Positions 9,045 to 19,598 of a stretch of DNA of 64,000 nucleotides are shown here, in pieces. Made by a program: the position numbers and the translations under genes. The notes below the pieces were generated by a model. It ran no database searches. It saw nothing but the letters and a program-made list of their open reading frames with translations, and was not told where the DNA came from. Source of the stretch: Bacillus cereus G9842 (GTDB lineage: Bacteria > Bacillota > Bacilli > Bacillales > Bacillaceae_G). The stretch is taken from NCBI RefSeq assembly GCF_000021305.1, contig NC_011772.1:4378001-4442000 (forward strand), written 5' to 3'. Positions within the stretch are counted from its first letter, which is position 1. The number at the start of each line of letters is the position of its first letter.

Positions 9045-9152
9045 GTTCTTTTTCTCCCCATAAAAGAATTCTTCTACATTTACTCCTTTTTCCATTATAA
9101 ATTGAAAATTTAATTAGTGGGGATTTTTCCCTATAATAATCTAACTATTGCA

Positions 9153-9207
9153 ATATAAAGTGATACTTTAATCAGTGGAGGTTCTACGGGCAAATAGTGG
9201 GATAAAA
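9153..9207 (+). repeat. Short bcr1-type repeat (copy A)
   Basis: This 55-bp element begins ATAAAGTGATACTTTAATCA and ends GCAAATAGTGGGATAAA. The ends match the longer copies at 47572 and 55652, and its internal GTGGAGGTTCT is shared with the copy at 51248. It abuts the T run of the obg terminator. Confidence 0.75.
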
Positions 9208-9234
9208 AAAAGACTGCCATATTTCGGCAGTCTT
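9203..9234 (-). terminator. obg terminator
   Basis: AGACTGCC / GGCAGTCT stem (9210-9233) followed on the minus strand by T8. Confidence 0.9.
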
Positions 9235-10519
9235 AATCGATAAATTCAAATTCATATTCAAGAATTTTTACAATATCTCCGTCTTTTGCACCACGTGCAC
9301 GAAGCGCTTCATCAATACCCATTCCGCGCATTTGGCGAGCGAAACGACGTATAGATTCATCACGTGAGAAGTCTGTCATTTTGAATGTCTTCTCGATATC
9401 GTAACCAGAAATAACAAATGTGCCGTCACTTTCACGTGTAATTTCAAATTTAAGACTTTCAGCATCAAATTTATACATTACACTTGCTTCAGACTCTTCG
9501 ACAACATCGTACATTGGGAATTCTGGTGTTGTTTCTAATAAGTTCGCTACTTCAAATAGTAAATCACGAACACCTTGTTTCGTTACAGCTGAAATTGGGA
9601 AGATTTTTACTTCGTCTCCCACTTTCTCTTTAAATGCTTGTAAGTTCTCTTCTGCATCTGGCATATCCATTTTGTTTGCTACAACAACTTGCGGACGCTC
9701 TGTTAAACGCATATTGTATTCTTTTAATTCATTATTAATTGTAACATAATCTTCATATGGCTCACGGCCTTCTAAACCAGACATATCAATAACATGTACA
9801 ATTACACGTGTACGCTCGATATGACGTAAGAATTGGTGTCCAAGTCCAACGCCAGCATGTGCGCCTTCAATTAGTCCAGGAAGGTCAGCCATCACGAAGC
9901 TGCGGTTATCACCAGTTTCAACAACACCAAGATTCGGAACGATTGTTGTAAAGTGATACTCTGCAATTTTCGGACGTGCTGATGATACAACAGATAATAA
10001 TGTAGATTTACCTACACTTGGGAATCCAACAAGTCCAACATCTGCTAGTACTTTAAGTTCTAGAATGACATCACGTTCTTGACCTGGTTCTCCGTTTTCA
10101 GCGATTTCTGGTGCTGGGTTCGTAGCTGTTGCGAAACGTGAGTTACCACGGCCACCACGGCCACCTCTTGCGATTACAGCAGTTTGTTCATGCGTTACTA
10201 AATCGGCAAGAATTTGACCAGTTTTTTCATCTTTTACTATTGTTCCTGGTGGAACCTTTACGATTAAATCTTCAGATTTACGTCCGTGCTGACCTTTACT
10301 CATTCCGTGCTGACCGCGATCAGCTTTGAAATGACGTTGGTAGCGGAAGTCCATTAATGTACGTAAGCCTTCCTCAACTACGAAAACAACATCTGCACCT
10401 TTACCGCCGTCGCCACCTGCTGGGCCACCTTTAGGAACATACTTCTCACGACGATACGCAACCATACCGTTACCACCGTCGCCGCCTTTTACATATATCT
10501 TGACCTGATCTACAAACAT
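9233..10519 (-). CDS. obg: Obg family GTPase (ribosome assembly and stress)
   Basis: This essential GTPase acts in 50S maturation and general stress and stringent signalling. From the ATG at 10519 it is 428 residues, the normal Bacillus length. The Gly-rich Obg fold occupies about 1-158 ([18 protein letters not shown]). The G domain (about 159-330) has G1 [10 protein letters not shown]3 DLPGLIEGA and G4 NKMD. A C-terminal OCT domain of about 90 residues follows. An upstream in-frame start at 10618 would overlap spo0B by 95 bp and add a non-conserved tail, so I reject it. It follows spo0B by 4 bp, as in B. subtilis. Confidence 0.97.
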
Positions 10520-10523
10520 TATT

Positions 10524-11066
10524 TCACCACACTTTTTCAATTGGTTGTAATATAACTGAGACTTCTTCGTCTCGCACTGTATAAGAAATGGAATACCATT
10601 TATTGTTTTGGGTCGCAAGCCAATTCTGTAGTTCTTCTACACTCGTTAGCTTACCACGAAAATCAAAAAAGAAACGAGCATTATCCGCGTCACATTCAAT
10701 TGTGATACAAACATAATTTTCAACATATACGTCTAAACTATGCTGAAGCATCGAGAAAAATTGATTCGTCCATGTACATACAGTCTCATCTAAGTGAGAT
10801 AAGTTATGTAATTTCCCTAATACTTCGTACTCCAATAAGCACGGCTGCTGTTTCCAATTATATGTTAAAATCCACTCTGAAAATAAAGGCATTGATAGCC
10901 CCATCAGATTGGATTCTTGTCTCGCTTCTTGGACAAAACGATCGATGAGACTATGAATTTCTTCCACTTTTCCAAGGGAAAGGTTTCCTTTCACCATCTG
11001 CATACGATTGAGCCAATCATGTCTTGAATGGCGCAATGCATCTATAATTGTCCATTTTTCATTCAT
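10524..11066 (-). CDS. spo0B: Sporulation initiation phosphotransferase B
   Basis: Spo0B moves phosphate from Spo0F to Spo0A in the sporulation phosphorelay. The 180-residue protein has the helical hairpin dimerisation region with the phosphorylatable histidine in [11 protein letters not shown] (probably His16, the counterpart of B. subtilis His30), followed by a degenerate kinase-like C-terminal domain without usable ATP motifs. Its position between rpmA and obg is conserved in Bacillus and supports the call. A terminator lies between rpmA and spo0B, so spo0B-obg may need readthrough or its own promoter. Confidence 0.95.
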
Positions 11067-11086
11067 TTAGATACCCCTTAATATAG

Positions 11087-11120
11087 AAAAACTCTAACCT
11101 GCACTCAGGTTAGAGTTTTC
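11087..11120 (-). terminator. Terminator after the rplU-prp-rpmA operon
   Basis: A perfect 13-bp stem, AAAACTCTAACCT / AGGTTAGAGTTTT, spans 11088-11119 with a T run on the minus strand. Confidence 0.9.
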
Positions 11121-11129
11121 CGTGAGTTC

Positions 11130-11420
11130 TTATGCTTCTTGAGCAACAGGATATACGCTCACTTGTTTGCGGTCACGGCCAAGACGCTCAAAGCGTACTA
11201 CGCCGTCAACTTTCGCGTATAAAGTGTCATCGCCACCACGACCAACGTTAACACCTGGATAAATTTTTGTACCGCGTTGACGGTAAAGAATTGAACCACC
11301 TGAAACCGTTTGACCATCTGCGCGTTTAGCACCAAGACGTTTTGACTGAGAGTCACGACCGTTCTTTGTACTACCTACACCTTTCTTAGATGCGAAAAAC
11401 TGAAGATCTAATCTTAACAT
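11130..11420 (-). CDS. rpmA: 50S ribosomal protein L27, with Prp-cleaved N-terminus
   Basis: L27 reaches toward the peptidyl-transferase centre of the 50S subunit. This 96-residue form begins [20 protein letters not shown]. The first nine residues are the Firmicutes extension removed by the cysteine protease Prp between Phe9 and Ala10 to expose the functional N-terminus. The protease gene lies directly upstream with a 3-bp gap, so enzyme and substrate are co-expressed. Confidence 0.98.
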   Translation of the reverse strand: MLRLDLQFFASKKGVGSTKNGRDSQSKRLGAKRADGQTVSGGSILYRQRGTKIYPGVNVGRGGDDTLYAKVDGVVRFERLGRDRKQVSVYPVAQEA

Positions 11421-11423
11421 ACG

Positions 11424-11768
11424 TTACACCTCCTGCACTTTTTCTATTAAACGGATATACTTTCCGTAATCAAGTTCGATCGTCTTAAGCGAAACAACCA
11501 ATCCTTCCAAAAGTATCTGTGCTTTTTCTACTGTATGAACGTCTAAATCATTAGGCAATTCATACGTTAAGAATCCGCCATCACTTCCGAGTTCAATAGT
11601 TGCCTGCACATTACAAAGTTCTTCCACTGCATTTATAGAACCAAACACAACCGCTGTAGTTCCAGCACAGACAAGGTCTTGTCCATGTGGCGCATAATCG
11701 GCATGTCCAGTCATTTTAAATGATTGGATACTTCCTAATTTCGTGCGACTTATCGTAATTTTAATCAT
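11424..11768 (-). CDS. prp: Ribosomal-processing cysteine protease Prp
   Basis: Prp (YsxB) trims the N-terminal extension of L27. The 114-residue protein has the predicted catalytic pair His22 in MTGHADYAPHG and Cys34 in DLVCAGTTAV, the residues used in the characterised S. aureus enzyme. It is sandwiched between rplU and rpmA, the invariant arrangement in bacteria whose L27 carries the extension. It starts 11 bp after rplU and is probably translated from the same mRNA. Confidence 0.95.
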   Translation of the reverse strand: MIKITISRTKLGSIQSFKMTGHADYAPHGQDLVCAGTTAVVFGSINAVEELCNVQATIELGSDGGFLTYELPNDLDVHTVEKAQILLEGLVVSLKTIELDYGKYIRLIEKVQEV

Positions 11769-11779
11769 GTTAACCTGGA

Positions 11780-12088
11780 TTAAGCGTTGATAGCTTCAAC
11801 AACTAGCTTAGTGTAAGGTTGACGATGACCTTGTTTCTTACGATTGTTCTTTTTCGCTTTGTATTTGAAAACGATAATTTTCTTAGCGCGACCTTGTTTT
11901 TCAACTTTCGCAGTAACTGTTGCACCTTCTACAACTGGGCTACCAACTTTAACGTTTTCGCCACCAACGAAAAGAACTTTGTCAAAAGTAACAGTTTCAC
12001 CAGCTTCAACATCTAATTTTTCAATGTAGATTGCTTGACCAGCTTCAACTTTAATTTGTTTTCCACCTGTTTCGATAATTGCGTACAT
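11780..12088 (-). CDS. rplU: 50S ribosomal protein L21
   Basis: L21 is a 23S rRNA-binding protein of the large subunit. The 102-residue product starts [18 protein letters not shown] and ends with the conserved basic stretch [21 protein letters not shown], which is normal. It is the first gene of rplU-prp-rpmA. The leader upstream matches the expected L21 autoregulatory RNA, and a sigma-A-type promoter is visible at 12215-12242. Confidence 0.98.
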
Positions 12089-12208
12089 ACTTGCACCTCC
12101 TCTTAATTACTAAGACTCGCCAAAAACGAGGTAGACATATATGCCTTTAGGGAACCTGTCTTGTGCGGTTGTAGCATATAGCCGTTTAGGTGCTATAAAC
12201 TATAACAT
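12089..12208 (-). ncRNA. L21 leader RNA (autoregulatory)
   Basis: The roughly 120-nt untranslated leader of rplU is G/C-richer than its surroundings and can fold into paired elements, including an ACCTAAACGGC segment and a CCTAAAGG segment. Position and length fit the Firmicutes L21 leader family, which lets L21 repress its own operon. I did not fold it rigorously. Confidence 0.65.
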
Positions 12209-12214
12209 AAAGAT

Positions 12215-12242
12215 GTTATCATGAATCATAGACGGTTGTCAA
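12215..12242 (-). promoter_or_regulatory. Sigma-A promoter for rplU
   Basis: A perfect TTGACA -35 (12237-12242) lies 16 bp from a GATAAC -10 (12215-12220). Confidence 0.55.
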
Positions 12243-12257
12243 TAAATGTTCTGCTAA

Positions 12258-13646
12258 CTATTTTTTCCGCTCTACAATTTCTGTTTTACTTCCAAAACGG
12301 ACAATTGCATACTTTTCGATCATATCATCTTTGAAATAAATTTCAAATGGAATATTTTTTTGTAATTCTTTTTGCAAAAATTGTTTTTGCAAGTCTTTAG
12401 GTGCAGCGATTAATACTGCCTCATCCTCTATATTGCCATATGTAATTAGCTCTCTCTCTAACTCATACGCAATTGTCTCATATGACATCATATACCCCGT
12501 CGCTTTGCACGGTACACATTCTTCTAGTAATACGTCGCGTAAAGAATGTTTCTTACGTTTACGTGTCATCTCTAAAATCCCTAACTCTGTAAACCCAAGC
12601 ACTCTTGTATATGTGCGATCATTTTGCATAGCAGCCATGAGACATTCTCTTACCATTTCTTTATCTTCTCTTCTTTTCATATTAATAAAATCAATTAATA
12701 TCATACCACCGATATCACGCAGTCTTAATTGACGTGCAATCTCTTCAGCTGCCACTTCATTTGTACGAAGGACTGTATCTTGTAAATTCTGTTTTCCAGT
12801 AAACTTGCCCGTATTCACATCAATTACAGTCATCGTCTCCATTTGTTCCACAATTAAATAAGCACCATTCGGGAGCCATACAATTTTTTGAAGTGCTTTC
12901 TCGATTTCACGCTCTATTCCAAAATGGTTAAACATTGAAGATTTTTCATTATAAAAAGATACTTTTTCTTTTCCAATCTTTCCCTCTAATTCTTTTACTA
13001 TACTTCTTGTATCTACAACTACTTTTTCAATTGTTTCAATCGGATTCTCTTGGAATACACGATCTAAAAAGGTGGCCGGTCGATGAAGTAATAACGGCGC
13101 CTTTCCTTGGCCCTCTTTTCTTTTTAGCTCTTCATATAACTGCTGTAACATTTGCATTTCAGCTTGTATTTCTTCAATCGCTCCTTTTTCAGAAGCAGAG
13201 CGGAAAATGTAACCCCCTGTTCCTTCTACCTCAATTTGGAGTAACTGTTGTCTTTTTTTATTATTTTTTATTTTCCGAGAAACAGCGCGCATCTCATCAA
13301 ACGGCATATAAACGACATATTTCCCGGTAAATTCTATATTCGCTGTCAATTTAGGCCCTTTCGTATCAATTGCCTCTTTTACAACTTGTACGAGAATCGC
13401 TTGCCCTTCATGTATACGATAACAAGATGGTACATCATCGTATGAAAGATACGCATGTTTTTCTAAACCGATGTTTACAAATGCTGCGTTCATTCCAGCG
13501 ATTGTTCTTACGATACGTCCGGCATAAATATGCCCAACAATCTCTTGCTCTTCATTACGTTTCCATAAAAACTCAACAATTTTTTTCTTCTCTTCAATTG
13601 CAACGCGCTTTTCCGATCCAGCGTAATTCACATATAACGTTTTCAA
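12258..13646 (-). CDS. rng: Ribonuclease G/E family endoribonuclease
   Basis: This 462-residue protein has the length of RNase G rather than RNase E. An S1 domain lies near residues 35-115 (GHIYAGRIVRTIAGMNAAFVNIG). The catalytic DNase I-like domain includes MTVIDVNTGKFTG and GGMILIDFINMKRREDKE, which supply the metal-binding aspartates. The zinc-link cysteines are in LLEECVPCKATGY. The start is TTG at 13646 behind a GAGG site 8 nt upstream. B. subtilis lacks an RNase E/G gene; its presence beside rplU is normal in the B. cereus group. Likely roles are rRNA 5' processing and mRNA decay. Confidence 0.93.
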   Translation of the reverse strand: MKTLYVNYAGSEKRVAIEEKKKIVEFLWKRNEEQEIVGHIYAGRIVRTIAGMNAAFVNIGLEKHAYLSYDDVPSCYRIHEGQAILVQVVKEAIDTKGPKLTANIEFTGKYVVYMPFDEMRAVSRKIKNNKKRQQLLQIEVEGTGGYIFRSASEKGAIEEIQAEMQMLQQLYEELKRKEGQGKAPLLLHRPATFLDRVFQENPIETIEKVVVDTRSIVKELEGKIGKEKVSFYNEKSSMFNHFGIEREIEKALQKIVWLPNGAYLIVEQMETMTVIDVNTGKFTGKQNLQDTVLRTNEVAAEEIARQLRLRDIGGMILIDFINMKRREDKEMVRECLMAAMQNDRTYTRVLGFTELGILEMTRKRKKHSLRDVLLEECVPCKATGYMMSYETIAYELERELITYGNIEDEAVLIAAPKDLQKQFLQKELQKNIPFEIYFKDDMIEKYAIVRFGSKTEIVERKK

Positions 13647-13691
13647 AATTATTTCCTCACTTTATAATCTTCTTTGCTTTTACAATAATAA

Positions 13692-13720
13692 AAGGTTAGT
13701 GCTATCGTCAACACTAACCG
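13692..13720 (-). terminator. Terminator after spoIVFB
   Basis: GGTTAGTG (13694-13701) pairs with CACTAACC (13112-less offset, 13712-13719); a T-rich run follows on the minus strand. The hairpin overlaps the spoIVFB stop region. Confidence 0.8.
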
Positions 13721-14574
13721 ATTAATTCTTCAACTGATGAAGTTGTTCGTTTTTCAGTAAAATATGCATAGAGCAGTTCATTTTCATCTAATGTGTAATG
13801 TTCTTTATATTTTCCATGGACGATAATAGAGTGCTTATATCCTCTACGAAATTTTGTGAATATCTTATATAAATGATCTTCTGATTGCACTTCAATAGGT
13901 GCAATCTTTTCAATTCCTCTTTTGTTCCCATAATAACGTTCTAATAAAAAACGCATAAAGGCATACCGTCTTTGTTTCCACTCTTGATATAACGACACTG
14001 CCAAAAACATGAGTAGTACCCACATCATAATATTATTGCTATTCCAGAGTAACTGCCATCCTAATATTACACCAAAAAAAACACATGACAATTTCATCAT
14101 CTTTCCATGTGCTTGTAAATAAGGAAAACGATATGATAGTATATTAAACAATACTTTCCCGCCATCTAACGGCCAAATAGGGAGTAAATTAAACGCTAAA
14201 ATAATTATATTATTCCACATAAAGAAATAATATAAATCCGCGTTCAGCCAACCGGCTTCAAATAATATATAACCTACTAGCATCATCCAAACATGTTGAA
14301 TCGGTCCTGCAATTACGACAACAAGTTCCTCTTTCAACGACTTATTACCATGTTCCTCAAGCTCAGCCACGCCACCAAACGGCAAAAGCTGAATTTTTTT
14401 TATACGCCAATTATAGTGCGCTGCTGCAAGAGCATGCCCAAGTTCATGAATAAGAACAATACAAAATAACAGTATTAATTCTTTAAAACGTGCAGTAAAA
14501 ATACCAATGACAATGATAACCCAAAATAATGGATGCACGGAAATTTTCGTTAAGACGTCCCTATATTTAATCAA
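13714..14574 (-). CDS. spoIVFB: Sigma-K factor-processing intramembrane protease SpoIVFB
   Basis: This site-2-type metalloprotease in the mother-cell membrane around the forespore cuts pro-sigma-K. The 286-residue protein has the zinc motif HELGH (His43, Glu44, His47) and the third ligand Asp137 in WPLDGGK, both inside membrane helices. A C-terminal soluble CBS-like domain (about 200-286) is present. The gene overlaps spoIVFA by 8 bp, its inhibitor and anchor, which implies coupled translation. Confidence 0.96.
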   Translation of the reverse strand: MIKYRDVLTKISVHPLFWVIIVIGIFTARFKELILLFCIVLIHELGHALAAAHYNWRIKKIQLLPFGGVAELEEHGNKSLKEELVVVIAGPIQHVWMMLVGYILFEAGWLNADLYYFFMWNNIIILAFNLLPIWPLDGGKVLFNILSYRFPYLQAHGKMMKLSCVFFGVILGWQLLWNSNNIMMWVLLMFLAVSLYQEWKQRRYAFMRFLLERYYGNKRGIEKIAPIEVQSEDHLYKIFTKFRRGYKHSIIVHGKYKEHYTLDENELLYAYFTEKRTTSSVEELIG

Positions 14575-15313
14575 ATGATATCACCTGGATCGGATCAATA
14601 AATTTTTCATTCTTTTTTATCGCGAAATAAAACTTTCCATTTTTATCATTTGTATCATTACTCACCGTTCCAATTTTTTGTTTCTTTGAAACGTAATCAT
14701 ATAATTTCACTGACATATCGTTTAAATTTGCATACCATGACTCCGTACCATCTGCATGTTGAATTTGAACTGTATTTCCAAGTTCCTCTTTCTTACCCGC
14801 AAAAACAACTAATCCTTCATTCACTGACTCAACTGTTGCATTTGTAGCTGTTTGGACAAATACACCTTGGCCATTTTTTTGAAACCCTTGCATTACTTTT
14901 CCAGAAGCAGGAATTGCATAATTTTTTTGCTGAATACTTCCTTCTTTTTTCTCATTCGGTGAATAAAATACAAGCGGTTTTCCAAATTGCTTTTCATACC
15001 ATTTCGCTACAGTAGCAAACTGAAATTCCTCTTTCATCACTTTTTCTGTAACAGCTTTAGCACCATCGAACGAAGACGGGGCATTCTTATATAAAATAGC
15101 AACCGAAAGAACTAATATTGCTGATAATAAAACTTTGAAGAAAAAGACTTCCTTTCGAAATAAAGGGTGAATTTCCTTTTCTCCTTCTTCAATAAATACT
15201 GTTTCGCTACCAAAATTCCCTCCGGTAAAATACTGCTCTTCCTCCATCCTTTCTTGCTCGGCCTTCCTTTTCGCAATCCGCTTTTTAATTTCTTCTACGC
15301 GTCTATTCTTCAT
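14567..15313 (-). CDS. spoIVFA: Stage IV sporulation protein FA (SpoIVFB regulator)
   Basis: SpoIVFA holds SpoIVFB in an inhibited complex with BofA until a forespore signal cleaves it. From the ATG at 15313, which has an AAAGGAG site, it is 248 residues; a longer start at 15460 would run through the minD terminator and is rejected. It has a charged cytoplasmic N-terminus (about 1-70), one membrane helix near 71-90 (VLLSAILVLSVAILY), and an extracytoplasmic LytM-like domain (about 150-245) without an obvious intact zinc site. A sigma-E-like promoter lies 60-90 bp upstream. Confidence 0.94.
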   Translation of the reverse strand: MKNRRVEEIKKRIAKRKAEQERMEEEQYFTGGNFGSETVFIEEGEKEIHPLFRKEVFFFKVLLSAILVLSVAILYKNAPSSFDGAKAVTEKVMKEEFQFATVAKWYEKQFGKPLVFYSPNEKKEGSIQQKNYAIPASGKVMQGFQKNGQGVFVQTATNATVESVNEGLVVFAGKKEELGNTVQIQHADGTESWYANLNDMSVKLYDYVSKKQKIGTVSNDTNDKNGKFYFAIKKNEKFIDPIQVISFD

Positions 15314-15373
15314 ACTGTCTCCTTTCTTTCCGTAAGCTAATTTCAATAGAAACAGTTGTATACAGTTTGTACA

Positions 15374-15402
15374 TGTGTATGAGCTAAGAAAGAAAGATAT
15401 TC
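15374..15402 (-). promoter_or_regulatory. Candidate sigma-E promoter for spoIVFAB
   Basis: On the minus strand GAATATC (15396-15402) and CATACACA (15374-15381) are 14 bp apart, close to the sigma-E consensus. spoIVF is sigma-E dependent in B. subtilis. Confidence 0.5.
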
Positions 15403-15416
15403 GTGTGAAGAAAAAA

Positions 15417-15448
15417 GAAAGCACTTCGCATATGTGCGAAGTGCTTTT
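15417..15448 (-). terminator. Terminator of the mreBCD-minCD operon
   Basis: AAAGCACTTCGCA / TGCGAAGTGCTTT, a 13-bp stem at 15418-15447 with T run on both sides, overlapping the minD stop codon. Confidence 0.9.
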
Positions 15449-16244
15449 AACGGATTCCAAAGAAGTTTTTTACCTTTGCAAATACCGATACCTTTTCTTG
15501 TTCAAATGCTTGTAATGGTACATTCTCACCCAACAAGCGTCTTGCGATATTACGATAAGCCAACGCTGCTTTTCCGCTTGGTTGCAACGCCACAGGTTCA
15601 CCTGTATTTGTAGCTCGAATAACTTCATCGTCATCTTCGACAACACCAAGAAGCTCGATTGACAATGTACGTACAATTTCATCAACATCTAACATATCCT
15701 GTTCATGAAGCATATGACTACGTACACGGTTAATAACAAGTTTTGGTGGTTCAATATCCTCTTTTTCTAAAAGCCCAATAATACGATCCGCATCGCGCAT
15801 TGAGGATACTTCTGGCGTCGTAACAACGATTGCTTTATCCGCACCAGCTACCGCATTTTTAAATCCCTGCTCAATCCCCGCAGGACAATCAATTAATATG
15901 TAATCATAATCTTGACGTAATACTTGTATTAATTCATCCATTTGTTCAGGTGTTACCGCTGATTTATCACTCGTTTGTGCTGCAGGTAATAAATAAAGAT
16001 CATCAAAACGTTTATCTTTAATAAGAGCCTGAGGTAAACGGCAACGCCCTTCAACGACATCAACAAGATCAAATACAATACGATTTTCCAGCCCCATTAC
16101 TACGTCTAAATTTCGAAGACCGATATCTGTGTCAATTAAGCACACTTTCTTTCCAGATAACGCTAGGGCCGTACCAATGTTCGCAGACGTTGTAGTTTTA
16201 CCTACTCCGCCTTTTCCAGATGTAATTACTATTGCCTCTCCCAC
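15447..16244 (-). CDS. minD: Septum site-determining ATPase MinD
   Basis: MinD is a membrane-associated ParA-type ATPase that recruits MinC to block septation away from midcell. The 265-residue protein has the deviant Walker A KGGVGKTTTSAN near residues 10-21, the DTDIGLRNLD switch region, and a C-terminal amphipathic membrane-targeting helix (VFAKVKNFFGIR). It follows minC by 2 bp and closes the mreB-mreC-mreD-minC-minD operon. No minE is present, as expected in Bacillus, where DivIVA and MinJ place the system. Confidence 0.98.
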   Translation of the reverse strand: MGEAIVITSGKGGVGKTTTSANIGTALALSGKKVCLIDTDIGLRNLDVVMGLENRIVFDLVDVVEGRCRLPQALIKDKRFDDLYLLPAAQTSDKSAVTPEQMDELIQVLRQDYDYILIDCPAGIEQGFKNAVAGADKAIVVTTPEVSSMRDADRIIGLLEKEDIEPPKLVINRVRSHMLHEQDMLDVDEIVRTLSIELLGVVEDDDEVIRATNTGEPVALQPSGKAALAYRNIARRLLGENVPLQAFEQEKVSVFAKVKNFFGIR

Positions 16245-16246
16245 AG

Positions 16247-16933
16247 CTATACAATTCCCCTTTCTAACTTTGTTAAATTAGGTCTAAGATGAGTGAGAAG
16301 TTGCAGGCGATCGACAACAATGTGATTGTTCTCATTAATATACGCACATTCTGCCGCCTCCGCTCCGTCTTCTTTCTCTTCCGGAGCCCGCATTGCCACA
16401 TCACTAATTCGAAGTTGCATCGGGTTCATAACAGATGCAGCGATTACAGCATCCGAATCCCCATAATACCCAGCATGTGCAATTCCTCTTAATGATCCTA
16501 CAACAAAAATATTCCCCCCAGCGATAACCGTTCCGCCTGGATTAACATCTCCAATTAACAACAAATTTCCTTTTACATGTAAAACTTGTCCAGAGCGAAC
16601 AATTTTGGAAATAGGGACAATTTCTGTTTCTTCTTTCCAAGCTATTGCTTCTGCTTTAGTGATAACATCACTTTTAATTGAATCCACAACAAGATTCTTT
16701 TTATTACGAATTAACGTACGAATCTCTTCTTGTTGGACTTCTGTTAAATAACGATTTCCTACTTTCACATGCACTTCAATTAAAGAGCGTCCATCACCAT
16801 CGTAGTAATGTGTAGAAAGTTTTTCGTCTAATTCTATCAACAATTCAGAGAATGAACAACAATCATCTAAATGAAGCGTTATCCCATCTTTTGTCCCTTT
16901 TATCGTTACATTTTGTTGCTTTTTTTCTTCCAC
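16247..16933 (-). CDS. minC: Septum site-determining protein MinC
   Basis: MinC is the FtsZ-polymer inhibitor. The 228-residue protein has an N-terminal FtsZ-interacting domain (about 1-100) and a C-terminal beta-helix (about 105-210) with turns such as [29 protein letters not shown], which binds MinD and completes inhibition at the septum. It sits between mreD and minD with the conserved order, 35 bp after mreD. Confidence 0.97.
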   Translation of the reverse strand: MEEKKQQNVTIKGTKDGITLHLDDCCSFSELLIELDEKLSTHYYDGDGRSLIEVHVKVGNRYLTEVQQEEIRTLIRNKKNLVVDSIKSDVITKAEAIAWKEETEIVPISKIVRSGQVLHVKGNLLLIGDVNPGGTVIAGGNIFVVGSLRGIAHAGYYGDSDAVIAASVMNPMQLRISDVAMRAPEEKEDGAEAAECAYINENNHIVVDRLQLLTHLRPNLTKLERGIV

Positions 16934-16968
16934 TAAAGTTCACCCCACCGATTCAATTCGACATAAAA

Positions 16969-17514
16969 TTAGAAAATCCTTTTTTCTTTTTCTTCCATCG
17001 CTTTTGAAAGACGCAATATATATCGTCTCAGTGGGAAACAAACTATCAACAAGAAAATAGCATTTAACAATAAAGTAGCAAGGAGACGATCTGTGAAAAA
17101 GACATACGCTGGCATATGAGTACGTCCCAACAAAGTTAAAAATCCATACACATAATACTCTAGTGCTACAACGCTAGCTAATATGATGGAAACAACAATA
17201 AATAAATTCAATTGCAGTACTTTCATCACACTATAAACTAAATAAGCTAAAATCGGATAAGCAAAAATATATATACCGACAAGTTCTGTGTATACGGTAT
17301 CAAATAAGAAACCAAATAATAGTCCGTAATAAATCCCTTGGACCGGACTATAATACACTGTAATAAAACATAAGACGATTATAAAGAAATGCGGTGCTGC
17401 TATACTCTCTTTCCAAAACACATTTGTTGGAACAATGGTAGCAAACATATTTTCAAATAGAAACACAAAAAGGAGCAAAAGAGGAAGAGCTGCTCTTTTT
17501 AAAATCTTCATCAT
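16969..17514 (-). CDS. mreD: Rod shape-determining membrane protein MreD
   Basis: MreD is an integral membrane protein of the elongasome. The 181-residue product has about five or six hydrophobic helices (for example LPLLLLFVFLFENMFA at 10-25 and FIVVSIILASVVALEYYVYGFL near 105-126) and short loops. Sequence conservation in MreD is low; the call rests on topology, length and position after mreC. The gene starts with two adjacent ATG codons behind AGGAGGGA. Confidence 0.93.
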   Translation of the reverse strand: MMKILKRAALPLLLLFVFLFENMFATIVPTNVFWKESIAAPHFFIIVLCFITVYYSPVQGIYYGLLFGFLFDTVYTELVGIYIFAYPILAYLVYSVMKVLQLNLFIVVSIILASVVALEYYVYGFLTLLGRTHMPAYVFFTDRLLATLLLNAIFLLIVCFPLRRYILRLSKAMEEKEKRIF

Positions 17515-17528
17515 CTCTTCTCTCCCTC

Positions 17529-18386
17529 CTATTCTAATGGCGCTGAAGGCTTTTTACGTTTAGCAACCATAATATGCTCTACGTCATTTAAATCAGCGGC
17601 AGGTTTTACATAAGCTGTTTTTGTTAAGCCGTATGCATCTGGTTGTACATCAACGATTTTCCCAATTACAAGACCTTTCGGGAAAATATCACCTAGTCCA
17701 GATGTTACAACCATTTGATCTTTTTCTACTTTTGCATCAGAACCAATCTTTGTGAAAAGAAGTAAGTGTTTTTCTTTGTCGTAACCTTCAATTAAACCAA
17801 AGATATTTTCTTGCCCTTGTACAATAGCAGATACACGATTTGTTCGGCTCATAGAGCTTAATAACTCTACTGATGATGTAAACTGAGATACACTTTTCAC
17901 ACGTCCAACTAAACCTTGTGAAGTCATAACAGCCATATCTTTTTTAATTCCTTGCTGTGCCCCTTTATCAATTCCAATTAAATCGTACCATTTATCTGAA
18001 CTACGAGAAACAACAGTAGCTGGAATCTCAGTATAATCGCTCAGCAACTCCTTTTTTCCAGTTAACTCTTGTAACTTCTTGTTATCATCTTCTAATTGTT
18101 TTACTTTCCCTGATAGACCTGCATAATTATCTAATTTTGCTTTTAATTCTTTATTCTCTTCATACGTGCGCTTTACATCCTCTACATTTTCGAAGAATCC
18201 AGCTACGTATTTCGCTGGCTTTTGGAATACACGTTCTACAACACCGACAGTGTCTTTAACAAACTGCTCTGGCCATGTTAAACTGTTCCGTTCTTTCAAT
18301 GAGATTCCAATCAATGCCACGAGAAGAATAATACTAACTAACAAAACAATTAATCTTTTGTTTAAGAAAAACTGTGGCACGTTCAC
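17529..18386 (-). CDS. mreC: Rod shape-determining protein MreC
   Basis: MreC is a bitopic protein that organises penicillin-binding proteins outside the membrane. The 285-residue product has an N-terminal membrane helix (about 10-28, LIVLLVSIILLVALIGISL), a coiled coil (about 65-112, rich in Lys/Glu/Leu), and a beta-barrel region to the C-terminus (TSGLGDIFPKGLVIGKI). It is 35 bp after mreB and 14 bp before mreD. Confidence 0.97.
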   Translation of the reverse strand: MNVPQFFLNKRLIVLLVSIILLVALIGISLKERNSLTWPEQFVKDTVGVVERVFQKPAKYVAGFFENVEDVKRTYEENKELKAKLDNYAGLSGKVKQLEDDNKKLQELTGKKELLSDYTEIPATVVSRSSDKWYDLIGIDKGAQQGIKKDMAVMTSQGLVGRVKSVSQFTSSVELLSSMSRTNRVSAIVQGQENIFGLIEGYDKEKHLLLFTKIGSDAKVEKDQMVVTSGLGDIFPKGLVIGKIVDVQPDAYGLTKTAYVKPAADLNDVEHIMVAKRKKPSAPLE

Positions 18387-18421
18387 ACCCTCTTAATTTC
18401 ACTGATTTTTATTTTGCAATA

Positions 18422-19465
<1,044 letters not shown>

Positions 19466-19598
19466 TCACGGACTCATTTTTTCTTACTTTATATTATAAA
19501 AACAGTACGTTTTTTATATCTTTATCCTTTTTGTAGATAAATTTCTACAAAAAACTCATAAATCACATTATAAAACAAAATAAGTAAAAAGCATAGTC

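Noticed and set aside
10520..10618. A 33-residue extension of Obg
   Set aside because: It overlaps spo0B and is not seen in other Obg proteins; the start at 10519 gives the conserved [13 protein letters not shown].
11424..11768. Orphan unknown gene between two ribosomal protein genes
   Set aside because: The His22/Cys34 pattern and the extended L27 next door identify it as the known protease Prp.
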